From an uncultured Eubacteriales bacterium (GTDB taxonomy: Bacteria > Bacillota > Clostridia > Oscillospirales > Acutalibacteraceae), in assembly GCA_934454655.1 (NCBI GenBank), contig CAKSFK010000004.1, positions 1-64,000 on the forward strand: 64,000 nt of DNA, given 5' to 3'. Of the stretch, positions 17,262 through 25,436 are shown one piece after another. A model generated the notes under the pieces. It did no database searches. It was given only the letters and a program-made list of their open reading frames with translations, and had not been told where the DNA came from. How positions within the stretch are numbered: position 1 is the first letter of the stretch; the number at the start of each line of letters is the position of its first letter. A program made the translations under genes and the position numbers.

Positions 17262-17870
17262 TCAAGGCTCGGGTTTGCGCGGGATATTCAGATTTCCGCC
17301 GTTTGTTGCAACCGTGGCAACGGTTATGGGCTGCGGCGCGTTAAACGGTATACCGAAGAACTCGGTAAGTGAAAGAACAAGATTTTCGGCAATTGCGTTT
17401 ATATTGTTCCTTATCCAGTCGGCGTCCTGCGGATTATCGTGGTAGGCAAGCTCAATAAGCACTCCGGGTGCGCGGGTTCTTGCAACTTCGCCGAGCCGCG
17501 TGGTCGGCACCGTCTTAACCTTCCCGGGCAGCGGGTAGATAAGCTGCAGGTTGTTTGCCGCAATTTCGGCAAAGCGTCTGCCCTCGGTGCTGGACGGGTA
17601 GTAGTAAACATCCGTGCCGCGCACGCTTGCTTGGGAGTTGCCCACCGCGTTTGAGTGCAGCGCCAGGTGCAGATCGTAATTCCCCGCGTTTGAGGCGGCA
17701 ATTGACGAGGCGGCGGTCATATCGGGCGTGTTTCTGGTAAACGTTATTCCGCTTGCCGTAAGGTATGGCTCCATTGCGTCGGCAATAAGGTTCATATAGT
17801 ATTCTTCATTGCCCCCGCCCACATAGGGGTTAAATTCCTGTGTGGAAGGGCTTAAATAAATATTAGGCAT
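17262..17870 (-). CDS. N-acetylmuramoyl-L-alanine amidase (Amidase_3-like)
   Basis: The 202-residue protein resembles zinc amidases that cut the bond between muramic acid and L-alanine in peptidoglycan. Conserved features are an early Glu (GNEEYYMN), LHLALHSNA with a zinc-type His, and VLIELAYHDN with the catalytic Glu. The usual first zinc motif DPGHGG is replaced by SPSTQ, as in a known clostridial/phage-type subgroup. There is no signal peptide or wall-binding domain, so export may need lysis or a non-classical route. An AAAGGATGG site precedes the ATG. It is convergent with tyrS and divergent from the DUF951 operon. Confidence 0.8.
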   Translation of the reverse strand: MPNIYLSPSTQEFNPYVGGGNEEYYMNLIADAMEPYLTASGITFTRNTPDMTAASSIAASNAGNYDLHLALHSNAVGNSQASVRGTDVYYYPSSTEGRRFAEIAANNLQLIYPLPGKVKTVPTTRLGEVARTRAPGVLIELAYHDNPQDADWIRNNINAIAENLVLSLTEFFGIPFNAPQPITVATVATNGGNLNIPRKPEP

Positions 17871-17948
17871 AAAATGTCCATCCTTTCTTTGTTACACTTC
17901 CATTTTATGCCGCCTGACGGTCTGTCGGTACAAAATCGGGAGGACAGT

Positions 17949-18137
17949 ATGGATATAAAGGTTGGGGACAAACTCTTAATGAAAAAGAAACACCCGTGCG
18001 GAACGGACACGTTTACCGTTCTGCGCGTGGGAATGGACTTCCGCTTAAGGTGCGACGGCTGCGGGCGCGAGGTTATGGTGCCGCGCGTAAAGGCTGAAAA
18101 AAGTCTTAAAAGAATAATTACAGCAAACGGAGAATAA
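17949..18137 (+). CDS. DUF951 family protein
   Basis: This 62-residue basic protein matches the DUF951 family, small cytoplasmic proteins widespread in Firmicutes with no firm function. It has the family's KKKHPCGT motif, and CDGCGREVMVPR gives a possible metal-binding Cys cluster. The ATG at 17949 is chosen because GGGAGG lies just upstream; the open frame starts 25 codons earlier but without a site. It lies 4 bp before prfA and probably shares its mRNA. Confidence 0.88.
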   Translation: MDIKVGDKLLMKKKHPCGTDTFTVLRVGMDFRLRCDGCGREVMVPRVKAEKSLKRIITANGE

Positions 18138-18141
18138 TGTT

Positions 18142-19215
18142 ATGTTTGAAAAACTTGAAACGGTGCTTAACCGTTACGACCAGTTAACTCTGGAGCTTTC
18201 AAGACCTGAAATTGCGGGCGACAGCGAACGGTTTACACAGCTTATGAAGGAATATGCGGAAATTACACCGATAGCCGAAAAATACCGTGAATATAAGTCT
18301 GCCGTAACGGCTCAGAACGAGGCGCTCGATATTATTGCCGAGAGCGGCTCCGACAGGGAGATGAAGGAGCTTGCCGAGGAAGAATTAAAGACGGCAAAGG
18401 AAACAGCCGCAACCGCATCGGAAGAGCTTAAAATATTACTTCTGCCGAAAGACCCCAACGACGAAAAAAACGTTATAGTTGAAATAAGGGGCGGTGCCGG
18501 CGGCGAGGAGGCGGCGCTTTTTGCCGCGTCGCTTTACAGAATGTATACAATGTACTCCGAAAGTATGCACTGGAGCATAGAGGTGATAAACGCAAGCGAA
18601 ACGGAGCTTGGCGGCTTTAAGGAAATTGTATTTATGATAGAGGGTAAGGGCGCATATTCCCGCCTTAAGTACGAAAGCGGCGTTCACCGCGTTCAACGCG
18701 TACCCGATACCGAAACTCAGGGGCGCATCCACACCTCCACGGTTACCGTGGCGGTTCTGCCCGAGGCTGAGGACGTTGAGCTTGAAATTAATCCGAACGA
18801 CCTTAAAATTGACACGTTCCGCTCATCGGGAGCCGGCGGTCAGCATATAAATAAAACGTCGTCCGCAATAAGAATAACCCATCTGCCCACGGGTACCGTG
18901 GTGGAATGTCAGGACGAAAGAAGCCAGTTTAAAAACAAGGACAAGGCAATGAAAATACTGCGGTCAAGACTGCTTGACGCGGCGCAGAGAGAACACGATG
19001 AGGCAATCGCCTCCGACAGGCGTTCACAGGTCGGCACGGGCGACCGCAGCGAACGCATACGCACCTACAATTTTCCGCAGGGGCGCGTTACCGACCACCG
19101 CATAGGGCTTACGCTTTACAAGCTTGAGCAGATTTTAAACGGTGATCTTGATGAAATTATTGACGCACTGATAACATTCTACCGCACCGAAGCGCTTAGA
19201 AATGAGGAACAGTAA
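18142..19215 (+). CDS. prfA: peptide chain release factor 1
   Basis: RF1 ends translation at UAA and UAG. The 357-residue protein has the GGQ catalytic motif in SSGAGGQHINKTSSAIR (about 230-245) and the PxT-type stop-codon recognition region VPDTETQGRIHTS before it, which marks RF1 rather than RF2. Length is normal and no programmed frameshift is needed. The stop codon overlaps the start of the next gene by one base. Confidence 0.97.
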   Translation: MFEKLETVLNRYDQLTLELSRPEIAGDSERFTQLMKEYAEITPIAEKYREYKSAVTAQNEALDIIAESGSDREMKELAEEELKTAKETAATASEELKILLLPKDPNDEKNVIVEIRGGAGGEEAALFAASLYRMYTMYSESMHWSIEVINASETELGGFKEIVFMIEGKGAYSRLKYESGVHRVQRVPDTETQGRIHTSTVTVAVLPEAEDVELEINPNDLKIDTFRSSGAGGQHINKTSSAIRITHLPTGTVVECQDERSQFKNKDKAMKILRSRLLDAAQREHDEAIASDRRSQVGTGDRSERIRTYNFPQGRVTDHRIGLTLYKLEQILNGDLDEIIDALITFYRTEALRNEEQ

Positions 19216-20237
19216 TGCTTACCGAAAAGCTTAAAACCGATGAAAAAAACTTTAAGGAAAGCGTTAAGCGCGCGGCGGAGCTTTTAAAGAGGGGCGGCAT
19301 TGTGGCAATTCCCACCGAAACCGTGTACGGGCTTGCGGCTTCCGCACTGGACGGAAACGCCGTTAAAAAGGTGTTTGCCGCTAAGGGCAGACCGCAGGAT
19401 AATCCGCTTATAGTTCATATTGCCGATATTTCGGGGCTTTACGAAATTGCCGCCGAAATTCCCGAAGCCGCGCTGGAGTGCGCCCGCAGGTTCTGGCCCG
19501 GGCCTTTTACAATGGTGCTTAAAAGCGCGGGAACGGTTGCCGAATGTGTTTCGGCGGGACTTGATACCGTTGCCGTGAGAATGCCGTCGGACGAAACGGC
19601 AAGGGCAATTATAAGGGAGAGCGGATTGCCGCTTGCCGCACCCTCCGCAAATACATCGGGCAGACCGAGCCCGACCTCGGCAAAATACGTTGCCGAGGAT
19701 CTTGACGGCAAAATAGACGCAATTGTTATGGCGGGGGAGTGCGGCGTTGGTGTTGAGTCCACCGTTGTCACGTTTGTCACCGATGTTCCGAGGCTTCTGC
19801 GCCCCGGAGCGGTAACGGCGGAACAGCTGCGTGAAATCATACCGAATATAATAATTGATAAGGCGGTGCTCAGTGAGCCGGAAAAGGGGGCAAAGGTTTC
19901 CTCTCCGGGTATGAAATACAAGCACTACGCCCCGAAAACCGAAACATACCTTGTTGAGGGAACGGGTAGAAGCTTTGCGGATTATGTAAACTCAAAACTG
20001 CACTGCGCGGCGTTATGCTTTGAAGAGGACAGCGAAAAAATAACCGTGCCAAAGCTTGTTTACGGAACAAAAAAGGACGAAAAGACATTGGCACACAGCG
20101 TTTTTTCGGCTCTGCGCGAGGCGGACAGGCTGGGGGCTGAGGTGATTTATGTCCATGCGCCGTCACGCACGGGAGTGGGGCTTGCGGTTTATAACCGCCT
20201 TATACGCGCCGCGGCTTTCAGGGTGATAACATTATGA
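19215..20237 (+). CDS. ywlC: L-threonylcarbamoyladenylate synthase (Sua5/YwlC type)
   Basis: This enzyme makes threonylcarbamoyl-AMP from threonine, bicarbonate and ATP for t6A37 modification of ANN-decoding tRNAs. The 340-residue protein is the long Sua5 form: YrdC/TsaC domain (about 10-210) with IPTETVYGLAA, KGRPQDNPLIVH and APSANTSGRPSPT, and a C-terminal Sua5 domain beginning SSPGMKYKHYAPKT. It overlaps prfA by 1 bp and coaE by 4 bp. A prfA-ywlC neighbourhood is common in Firmicutes. Confidence 0.94.
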   Translation: MLTEKLKTDEKNFKESVKRAAELLKRGGIVAIPTETVYGLAASALDGNAVKKVFAAKGRPQDNPLIVHIADISGLYEIAAEIPEAALECARRFWPGPFTMVLKSAGTVAECVSAGLDTVAVRMPSDETARAIIRESGLPLAAPSANTSGRPSPTSAKYVAEDLDGKIDAIVMAGECGVGVESTVVTFVTDVPRLLRPGAVTAEQLREIIPNIIIDKAVLSEPEKGAKVSSPGMKYKHYAPKTETYLVEGTGRSFADYVNSKLHCAALCFEEDSEKITVPKLVYGTKKDEKTLAHSVFSALREADRLGAEVIYVHAPSRTGVGLAVYNRLIRAAAFRVITL

Positions 20238-20818
20238 GCGTTATGATAGGTCTTACCGGTCCTACGGGCGCCGGAAAAAGTCTTGCCGCAAGCGAAGCCG
20301 AAAAGTTCGGGCTGACGGTTATTGACTGTGACAAAACCGCAAGAAAAGCAACCGAAAAGGGAACTGAGGGGTTAAAAGCCCTGACGGATGTATTCGGAAA
20401 AGAAATATTAAACAGCGACGGCACGCTTAACCGCAAAGCGCTCGCAAAGGCGGCGTTTGCAACCGAGGAAAAAACCGAGATTTTAAACAGAACGCTTTTG
20501 CCGCACATTGTAACGCTTGTGGAAGAACAGGCCGAGGGCAGAAACGTACTTGTTGACGCTCCGACCCTTTTTCAAAGCGGGCTTGACAGGCGGTGCTTTA
20601 AAACCGTTGCGGTTCTGGCGGACGACGAAACACGCATTAAGCGAATAATGCGGCGCGACGGTATAACACTAAATGAAGCAAGACTGCGCCTTAGCGCCGG
20701 CAAGACGGACGCTTTTTTTAAGGACCGCGCAGACTATGTGATATACAATAACGGAAACGAAAGCGAATTTAAAAAACGCTTTTGCAATATATTAAAAGAG
20801 ATAACGGAGGAATTGTAA
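20234..20818 (+). CDS. coaE: dephospho-CoA kinase
   Basis: CoaE phosphorylates dephospho-CoA in the last step of coenzyme A synthesis. The 194-residue protein has the P-loop GPTGAGKS (about 8-15), DCDKTAR in place of the usual D-A-D-x-x-x-R, and the lid-type region LADDETRIKRIMRRDG. It starts in an ATGA overlap with the Sua5 gene and ends directly before the aminopeptidase start, so the cluster is one transcript. Confidence 0.93.
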   Translation: MSVMIGLTGPTGAGKSLAASEAEKFGLTVIDCDKTARKATEKGTEGLKALTDVFGKEILNSDGTLNRKALAKAAFATEEKTEILNRTLLPHIVTLVEEQAEGRNVLVDAPTLFQSGLDRRCFKTVAVLADDETRIKRIMRRDGITLNEARLRLSAGKTDAFFKDRADYVIYNNGNESEFKKRFCNILKEITEEL

Positions 20819-22216
20819 ATGAGTGAGAAAACCGCTGCGGAGCAGCTTAAGGAAAAGCTTTTCTTAAAACGTAAAAACGGCAGGCTGACCGCCGACGACG
20901 CGGTACTTAATAAATCGGACGAGTATTGCGAGGGGTACAAAAAATTCCTTGACAGTGCAAAGACCGAGCGTGAAGCCGCAAAAACCGCGATAAAAATGGC
21001 AGAGGAAAAAGGCTTTGTCGGGTTTGATTACAAAAAGAAATACAACGCGGGCGACAGGGTCTATTTCAACAACCGCGGGAAAACCGTGGCCTTTGCCGTT
21101 ATCGGTACAGAGCCGGTTGAAAGCGGAGTCAACATTACCGCCGCGCATATTGACTCTCCACGGCTTGATTTAAAACCCAACCCGCTTTATGAGGACGTTG
21201 AACTTGCCCTTTTCAAGACGCATTACTACGGCGGAATAAAGAAATACCAGTGGACGACTGTGCCGCTTGCCCTTCACGGCGTGTTTGCCCTGAAGGACGG
21301 AACGGTAAAAGAGGTATCGATAGGTGAAAGGGAGGACGAACCGAAGTTTGTTGTGAACGACCTTTTGCCGCACCTTGCGTCTGAGCAGTCAAAGCGTACA
21401 CTCAATGAGGGAATTAAGGGCGAGGAACTTAATGTGCTTGTGGGCAGTCATCCGTTTAAGGACGATAATGGCAGCGAGCTTGTAAAGCTTAACATTTTAA
21501 AGCTTTTAAACGAAAAGTACGGCATCGCCGAAGAGGATTTTTTATCCGCGGAGCTTGAAATGGTGCCTGCTGCACACGCCTGCGATATCGGTTTTGACCG
21601 TTCACTCATCGGTGCTTACGGTCAGGACGACCGCGTTTGCGCGTATCCCGCGCTTACCGCTGTGCTGGATGTTGAAAATCCCAAAAAGACCGCAATTGCC
21701 ATTCTTGCCGACAAAGAGGAAATAGGTTCGTGCGGAAATACCGGGCTTGAATCGGATTTTCTGCGTTTTGTTATCGGCGACCTTGCAAAAATGCAGAACG
21801 GGGACGCAACAATTGCGCTCCGCAACTCAAAGTGCCTTTCAGCAGATGTTAATGCGGGTATGGACCCGACGTTTCAGGATGTTATGGAGCGCAGGAACGC
21901 TTCCTTCTTAAATTACGGAGTTGTTGTTACAAAGTACACGGGTGCAAGAGGTAAATCCGGCACGTCGGATGCGTCCGCCGAATATGTGGCGCAGATAAGA
22001 GCCTTGCTTGACCGCGAGGGCGTTGTATGGCAGACGGGCGAGCTTGGTAAGGTTGATATAGGCGGCGGCGGAACGGTTGCAATGTTTATTGCCAATATGG
22101 GCGTTGATGTTGTTGATCTCGGAGTTCCGGTGCTTTCAATGCACGCCCCGTTTGAAACCACAGCTAAATTTGATGTATATATGTGCTACCGCGCAATGTT
22201 TGAATTTATGAAGTGA
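20819..22216 (+). CDS. M18 family zinc aminopeptidase
   Basis: M18 aminopeptidases are dodecameric cytoplasmic enzymes that remove N-terminal residues from peptides. The 465-residue protein shows the two-zinc ligand set: His and Asp in AAHIDSPRLDLKP, Glu in DKEEIGSCG, Asp in DVNAGMDP and His in SMHAPFETTAKFD. No signal peptide is present. It directly follows coaE with a GGAGG site inside the coaE end. Which peptides it prefers (acidic or neutral N-termini) is not clear from sequence. Confidence 0.93.
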   Translation: MSEKTAAEQLKEKLFLKRKNGRLTADDAVLNKSDEYCEGYKKFLDSAKTEREAAKTAIKMAEEKGFVGFDYKKKYNAGDRVYFNNRGKTVAFAVIGTEPVESGVNITAAHIDSPRLDLKPNPLYEDVELALFKTHYYGGIKKYQWTTVPLALHGVFALKDGTVKEVSIGEREDEPKFVVNDLLPHLASEQSKRTLNEGIKGEELNVLVGSHPFKDDNGSELVKLNILKLLNEKYGIAEEDFLSAELEMVPAAHACDIGFDRSLIGAYGQDDRVCAYPALTAVLDVENPKKTAIAILADKEEIGSCGNTGLESDFLRFVIGDLAKMQNGDATIALRNSKCLSADVNAGMDPTFQDVMERRNASFLNYGVVVTKYTGARGKSGTSDASAEYVAQIRALLDREGVVWQTGELGKVDIGGGGTVAMFIANMGVDVVDLGVPVLSMHAPFETTAKFDVYMCYRAMFEFMK

Positions 22217-22304
22217 TTTTCCGATGTAACACACAAGTCCCTGTTTACGTATAATGCTAATGGGTCGGGCCTGACCGGAGTATAATTTAAAGGACGAGTG
22301 GAAT

Positions 22305-22541
22305 ATGTACGTTAACGAGGAAACAACTAACAGAATGTGCTGTCGGCGAGGCTGCTGCGTTAACATTGTTCTGGCAGTGCTTACCGCGCTACTGTTTTTC
22401 ACTGTCGGTGCGATTGCCGGCGCATATGCCGCCGAATTTGTTGTATCATCAATAGTTGCAATTTCGGTATTTGCCATAGTGCTGCTTATAGGAACAATTA
22501 TAACCGCCTGGCTTACAAGCTGCCGTTGCAGCAGACACTGA
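22305..22541 (+). CDS. small Cys-rich two-helix membrane protein
   Basis: I do not recognise a family. The 78-residue protein has a short N-terminus with a CCRRGCC cluster, a first membrane helix at about 22-45, a second at about 48-68, and a CRCSRH tail, so two Cys clusters lie at the ends of a helical hairpin. Both ends should face the same side of the membrane. It has an AAAGGA site about 9 nt upstream. A TATAAT at 22250-22255 could serve it, but no clear -35 box is seen. It ends just before the hairpin array at 22582. Confidence 0.65.
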   Translation: MYVNEETTNRMCCRRGCCVNIVLAVLTALLFFTVGAIAGAYAAEFVVSSIVAISVFAIVLLIGTIITAWLTSCRCSRH

Positions 22542-22581
22542 GTATGAGCCTCCCGCTGCGGTAACCCTTCGGGCATACTAA

Positions 22582-22871
22582 AAGAGCCGCCGTTTTATAC
22601 GGCGGCTCTTAGTCTGTCGATAAACCCCAAATTCTATTTTTGCGGCGTTCACGCCGCATTTTGGTTTTCCGCTGACACGTGCGGCGGAAAAACACCTTGT
22701 GAGCGAAAAGCCGCTTAATAAGCGGCTTTTCAAGGGCGCTGGGGTGGTATTGGCGGGGATAGAGTGCAGTCCGAAAATCTTTGATTTTCGAGCGAACGGC
22801 ATTCCCGTCCAAGAGCGTGTCGACTTTTTCGACACGCTCAGAGCCGCCGTTTTATACGGCGGCTCTTTTTA
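22582..22871. repeat. array of seven hairpins flanked by a duplicated terminator
   Basis: Seven stem-loops follow each other: 22582-22610, 22641-22658, 22665-22691, 22706-22730, 22772-22790, 22813-22839 and 22840-22866. The first and last share an identical 28-nt palindrome. The left copy keeps an A tract on its left (terminating minus-strand transcripts) and the right copy keeps a T tract on its right (22866-22871, terminating plus-strand transcripts). The array separates two convergent genes. A simple reading is a bidirectional terminator duplicated by insertion of about 230 bp of structured DNA. The contents look like an interspersed noncoding element. Confidence 0.8.
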
Positions 22872-22874
22872 TCG

Positions 22875-24158
22875 TCATTTTGTAAGCAACTTTTGCACGG
22901 CGGAGGGTTCAATATCGCGCAGTTCCTTTTGTTCCCTGACGGAAATTGCGGCGGCTGCTCCGCATGCTTCGCCTATTCCTACGCATATCGGCATTGCTCT
23001 GAAACTCGAATGTGCCATATGTGTTCCCGAGATATTTCTGCCCGTAAGCAACAGTCCGTCAACGGTTTTCGGAACTAAGCATCCGTACGGAATGGTGTAT
23101 CCGTTTTGCTGTGTAAAATATTTTTGTACGCCCGTTTTGTCAAGACTTGCGCCTGTAAGATTGTGAACGTCAAGGCTGAACCAAGCGTCCCTTACGACCC
23201 AGTCGTCAAACTGCCGCGCCTCCAGAATATCCTTTTCAGTTATTTGCTTAAGACCTATAAAGTGTCTTGTTTCACGGACACCTATCATTGACGCGGCGCT
23301 TACTATGTAACACTTTTCAAAACCCGGCACATATTCGCGCAAAAACTTAACAATAGGTTCCATTTGCGAGCGGCAGACGATTTCGGCGCGCGTCAGATCC
23401 TCCGCTTTTGTTCCGTCCACATCAATGCAGTTTGTCATATTGCAGGTTACTATGCCCGGTATGGGTGAAGAATACAGAAGAACGTGACCCGCCGGAAACG
23501 GCAGAAGCTCCTTTGCAAGTGCCTGGAGTTCGCCCTTGTCTGTTTGAACCGTTGTTTCAAATGACGGCGGAAGGGCGGCTCGCGACATATCAACGCCGCC
23601 AACCTTGAACATAAGGGTTGCGGGCTGCATTTTTCCGTCGCTTTCCCGTCCCTTATAATATTCCGCACCCGCACGGTAAGCCATATCTCCATCGCCCGTG
23701 CCGTCAATAAGCACCTTGCAAAGATAAGCCAGTCTGCCGCTTTTGCTTTCCGTTATAACCCCGCAAACGCGGCTATCCTTTTTAATAACGTCGCAAGCCA
23801 GCGTATAAAGCAGAATGTCAACCCCCGCCTTTTTAAGCATATCAAGATATGTGTTTTTTAAAAGCTCGGGGTCGATTTTTATTTTATCGTATCCGTCAAA
23901 AAAGTTGCGCTCGTACGATCTGTCCAGTATCTCGCTGTAAAGACTGCTTTCAACCCTGCCTGTGAAGTGACTCATCAGCCCGCTTGTGGATATTCCGCCT
24001 ATACTTCCCTGGTATTCTATTATCAGGGTCTTAGCTCCGTTTCTCGCGGCAGTCACAGCCGCTGCAAAGCCAGACGGACCTGAGCCCGCAACTATAACAT
24101 CATATTTTCCCGCTGTTTCTATGTGCTTTTCGGCTTCTGTTATGTAATTACCGTTCAT
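22875..24158 (-). CDS. FAD-dependent oxidoreductase
   Basis: The 427-residue protein belongs to the FAD_oxidored (succinate-dehydrogenase-like flavin) group. The dinucleotide-binding motif AGSGPSGFAAAVTAARNG lies near 24-41 and IDGTGDGDMAYRAGA near 160; GLLLTGRNISGTHMAHSSFR is the typical C-terminal FAD contact. The substrate is unknown, and no signal peptide is seen. I chose ATG 24158 because AGGAG lies 6 nt upstream. It follows the deacetylase gene by 16 bp and probably shares its promoter. Its N-terminal 12 residues are closely matched by a relic ORF at 56781. Confidence 0.85.
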   Translation of the reverse strand: MNGNYITEAEKHIETAGKYDVIVAGSGPSGFAAAVTAARNGAKTLIIEYQGSIGGISTSGLMSHFTGRVESSLYSEILDRSYERNFFDGYDKIKIDPELLKNTYLDMLKKAGVDILLYTLACDVIKKDSRVCGVITESKSGRLAYLCKVLIDGTGDGDMAYRAGAEYYKGRESDGKMQPATLMFKVGGVDMSRAALPPSFETTVQTDKGELQALAKELLPFPAGHVLLYSSPIPGIVTCNMTNCIDVDGTKAEDLTRAEIVCRSQMEPIVKFLREYVPGFEKCYIVSAASMIGVRETRHFIGLKQITEKDILEARQFDDWVVRDAWFSLDVHNLTGASLDKTGVQKYFTQQNGYTIPYGCLVPKTVDGLLLTGRNISGTHMAHSSFRAMPICVGIGEACGAAAAISVREQKELRDIEPSAVQKLLTK

Positions 24159-24174
24159 TATAAACTCCTGTAAG

Positions 24175-25047
24175 TCAATCAAAATATACGTCTGTTACGG
24201 CCTGGCTTGTCGGAACATATTCTTTGCCTTTGAAATAAAACAACTCACTTAGAGTACAAAAACGATATCCGTCATCGTAAAGCACTTTGCAAAGTGGCTT
24301 TATTGCATCAGCAGTAACAGCATATTTTGAATGTAAAAGAACAATAGAGCCATCATAGGCATTTTTTCTTATACGGTTTACTATATCGTCTGCTGTTGTT
24401 GTCGGTTCATAATCAAGGCTGTTAAGCGATCCACCCATTAAAATCGGGGAAATTTTCAGTTCTGAACAGGCCTCAAAAAGTCCATCACCTACGGAGAGCA
24501 TTGGTGGGCGAAAAAATAAAGGTCGCTTGCCGGAAATATCCTCAATGATATCTGAACAATCTTCTATTTCATTGTAGCATTCTTCGCTTGAAAGCGATCC
24601 TATTGCTGTGTGGGTAAATCCGTGATTTCCAATTTCAAAACCTTTACTAAGCGCATATTTCAATAATGACTCTCCGTTTTTAACTACGCTTTGCCCTATT
24701 ACGAATAATGTAGATTTACCATCATGCTCGGCAAGTGTATCTATTATGGTTCGCGTATAATTTGAATCGGCAGAATTAAACGCAGGTGCATCGTCAAATG
24801 TTAAAGCTATAAGTTTATAATCTTCCGGGTGTTCTCGCCAACCGGACAAATCATCCGGCTTCGGTATTGTGACATATCCATCATCAGGTATTTTATCGGA
24901 GGAAACAGAGGAAATGATTTCGTTTTTTTGTGAAACAGCACTGTCCAAATTATTTTCAACCGTCCCTTCACTCTTTTTGCAACTGCTGCACATTAAACAA
25001 CTACAAACTGTCGCAAAACATAATAATGTATTTAATATTTTGTGCAT
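24175..25047 (-). CDS. polysaccharide deacetylase lipoprotein (CE4/NodB domain)
   Basis: The 290-residue protein has a lipoprotein signal peptide with Cys residues at the end of its hydrophobic core (CSCLMCSSC) and a NodB-type deacetylase domain from about 75 to 280. Visible motifs are TFDDAP (metal and catalytic Asp; usually TFDDGP), NHGFTHTAI (HxxxH zinc site) and RPPMLSVG. CE4 enzymes remove acetyl groups from peptidoglycan, chitin or xylan; here it would act outside the cell. The substrate is unknown; its position suggests the neighbouring glycan locus. GGAGG lies 8 nt before the ATG and a consensus promoter at 25079-25107. Confidence 0.88.
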   Translation of the reverse strand: MHKILNTLLCFATVCSCLMCSSCKKSEGTVENNLDSAVSQKNEIISSVSSDKIPDDGYVTIPKPDDLSGWREHPEDYKLIALTFDDAPAFNSADSNYTRTIIDTLAEHDGKSTLFVIGQSVVKNGESLLKYALSKGFEIGNHGFTHTAIGSLSSEECYNEIEDCSDIIEDISGKRPLFFRPPMLSVGDGLFEACSELKISPILMGGSLNSLDYEPTTTADDIVNRIRKNAYDGSIVLLHSKYAVTADAIKPLCKVLYDDGYRFCTLSELFYFKGKEYVPTSQAVTDVYFD

Positions 25048-25436
25048 TAGTATTCCTCCTATTAGTCTGTTATTTGTTTTTATAGCATAATTTTTTTAAA
25101 TTGTCAATGCTTTTGATTTAATGGTATTTAAACATCTAGCTTTTTGACATTTATGATGGTGAAAAACAGGTTTTTTCTATATTTAAATCGGAAATTGAAA
25201 ATATTATAATCGATAAGAAGACGAAAAAAAATTAGAATAACTTAGTAAATATCGGTAAAACTTAAAAAAATAAATTTCATTATAAAAAATGTTTAGTTGC
25301 TTTGACAATAAAATTATTAATGATAGCATATTGTGCGCTTTATGTAACAATATAGCTTTTTTCCATAAGCAACTCGGTCTTTGCCATTTAAAACACTGTA
25401 TGTATAGACTATAATGAAAATGCACAGGAGGATATT
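25048..25436. other. AT-rich divergent regulatory region
   Basis: This 389-bp AT-rich stretch holds the minus-strand deacetylase promoter (25079-25107). For the AraC-type gene there is a TATAAT at 25410-25415, whose -35 box is weak, as is common for activated promoters. No ORF of credible length is present. A cis-acting site for the AraC regulator is likely here, but no clear direct or inverted repeat stands out. Confidence 0.5.
25079..25107 (-). promoter_or_regulatory. promoter of deacetylase-FAD oxidoreductase pair
   Basis: On the minus strand TTGACA (25107-25102), a 17-nt spacer and TATAAA (25084-25079), about 32 bp before the start codon. Confidence 0.75.

Noticed and set aside
17076..17372. 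Open frame of 98 codons on the plus strand between tyrS and the amidase
   Set aside because: It runs through the inverted-repeat element and then antisense over the amidase end, has no ribosome binding site and shows no protein-like pattern.
22699..23166. Open frame of 155 codons on the plus strand
   Set aside because: It covers the hairpin array and then the antisense strand of the FAD oxidoreductase; composition is not protein-like.
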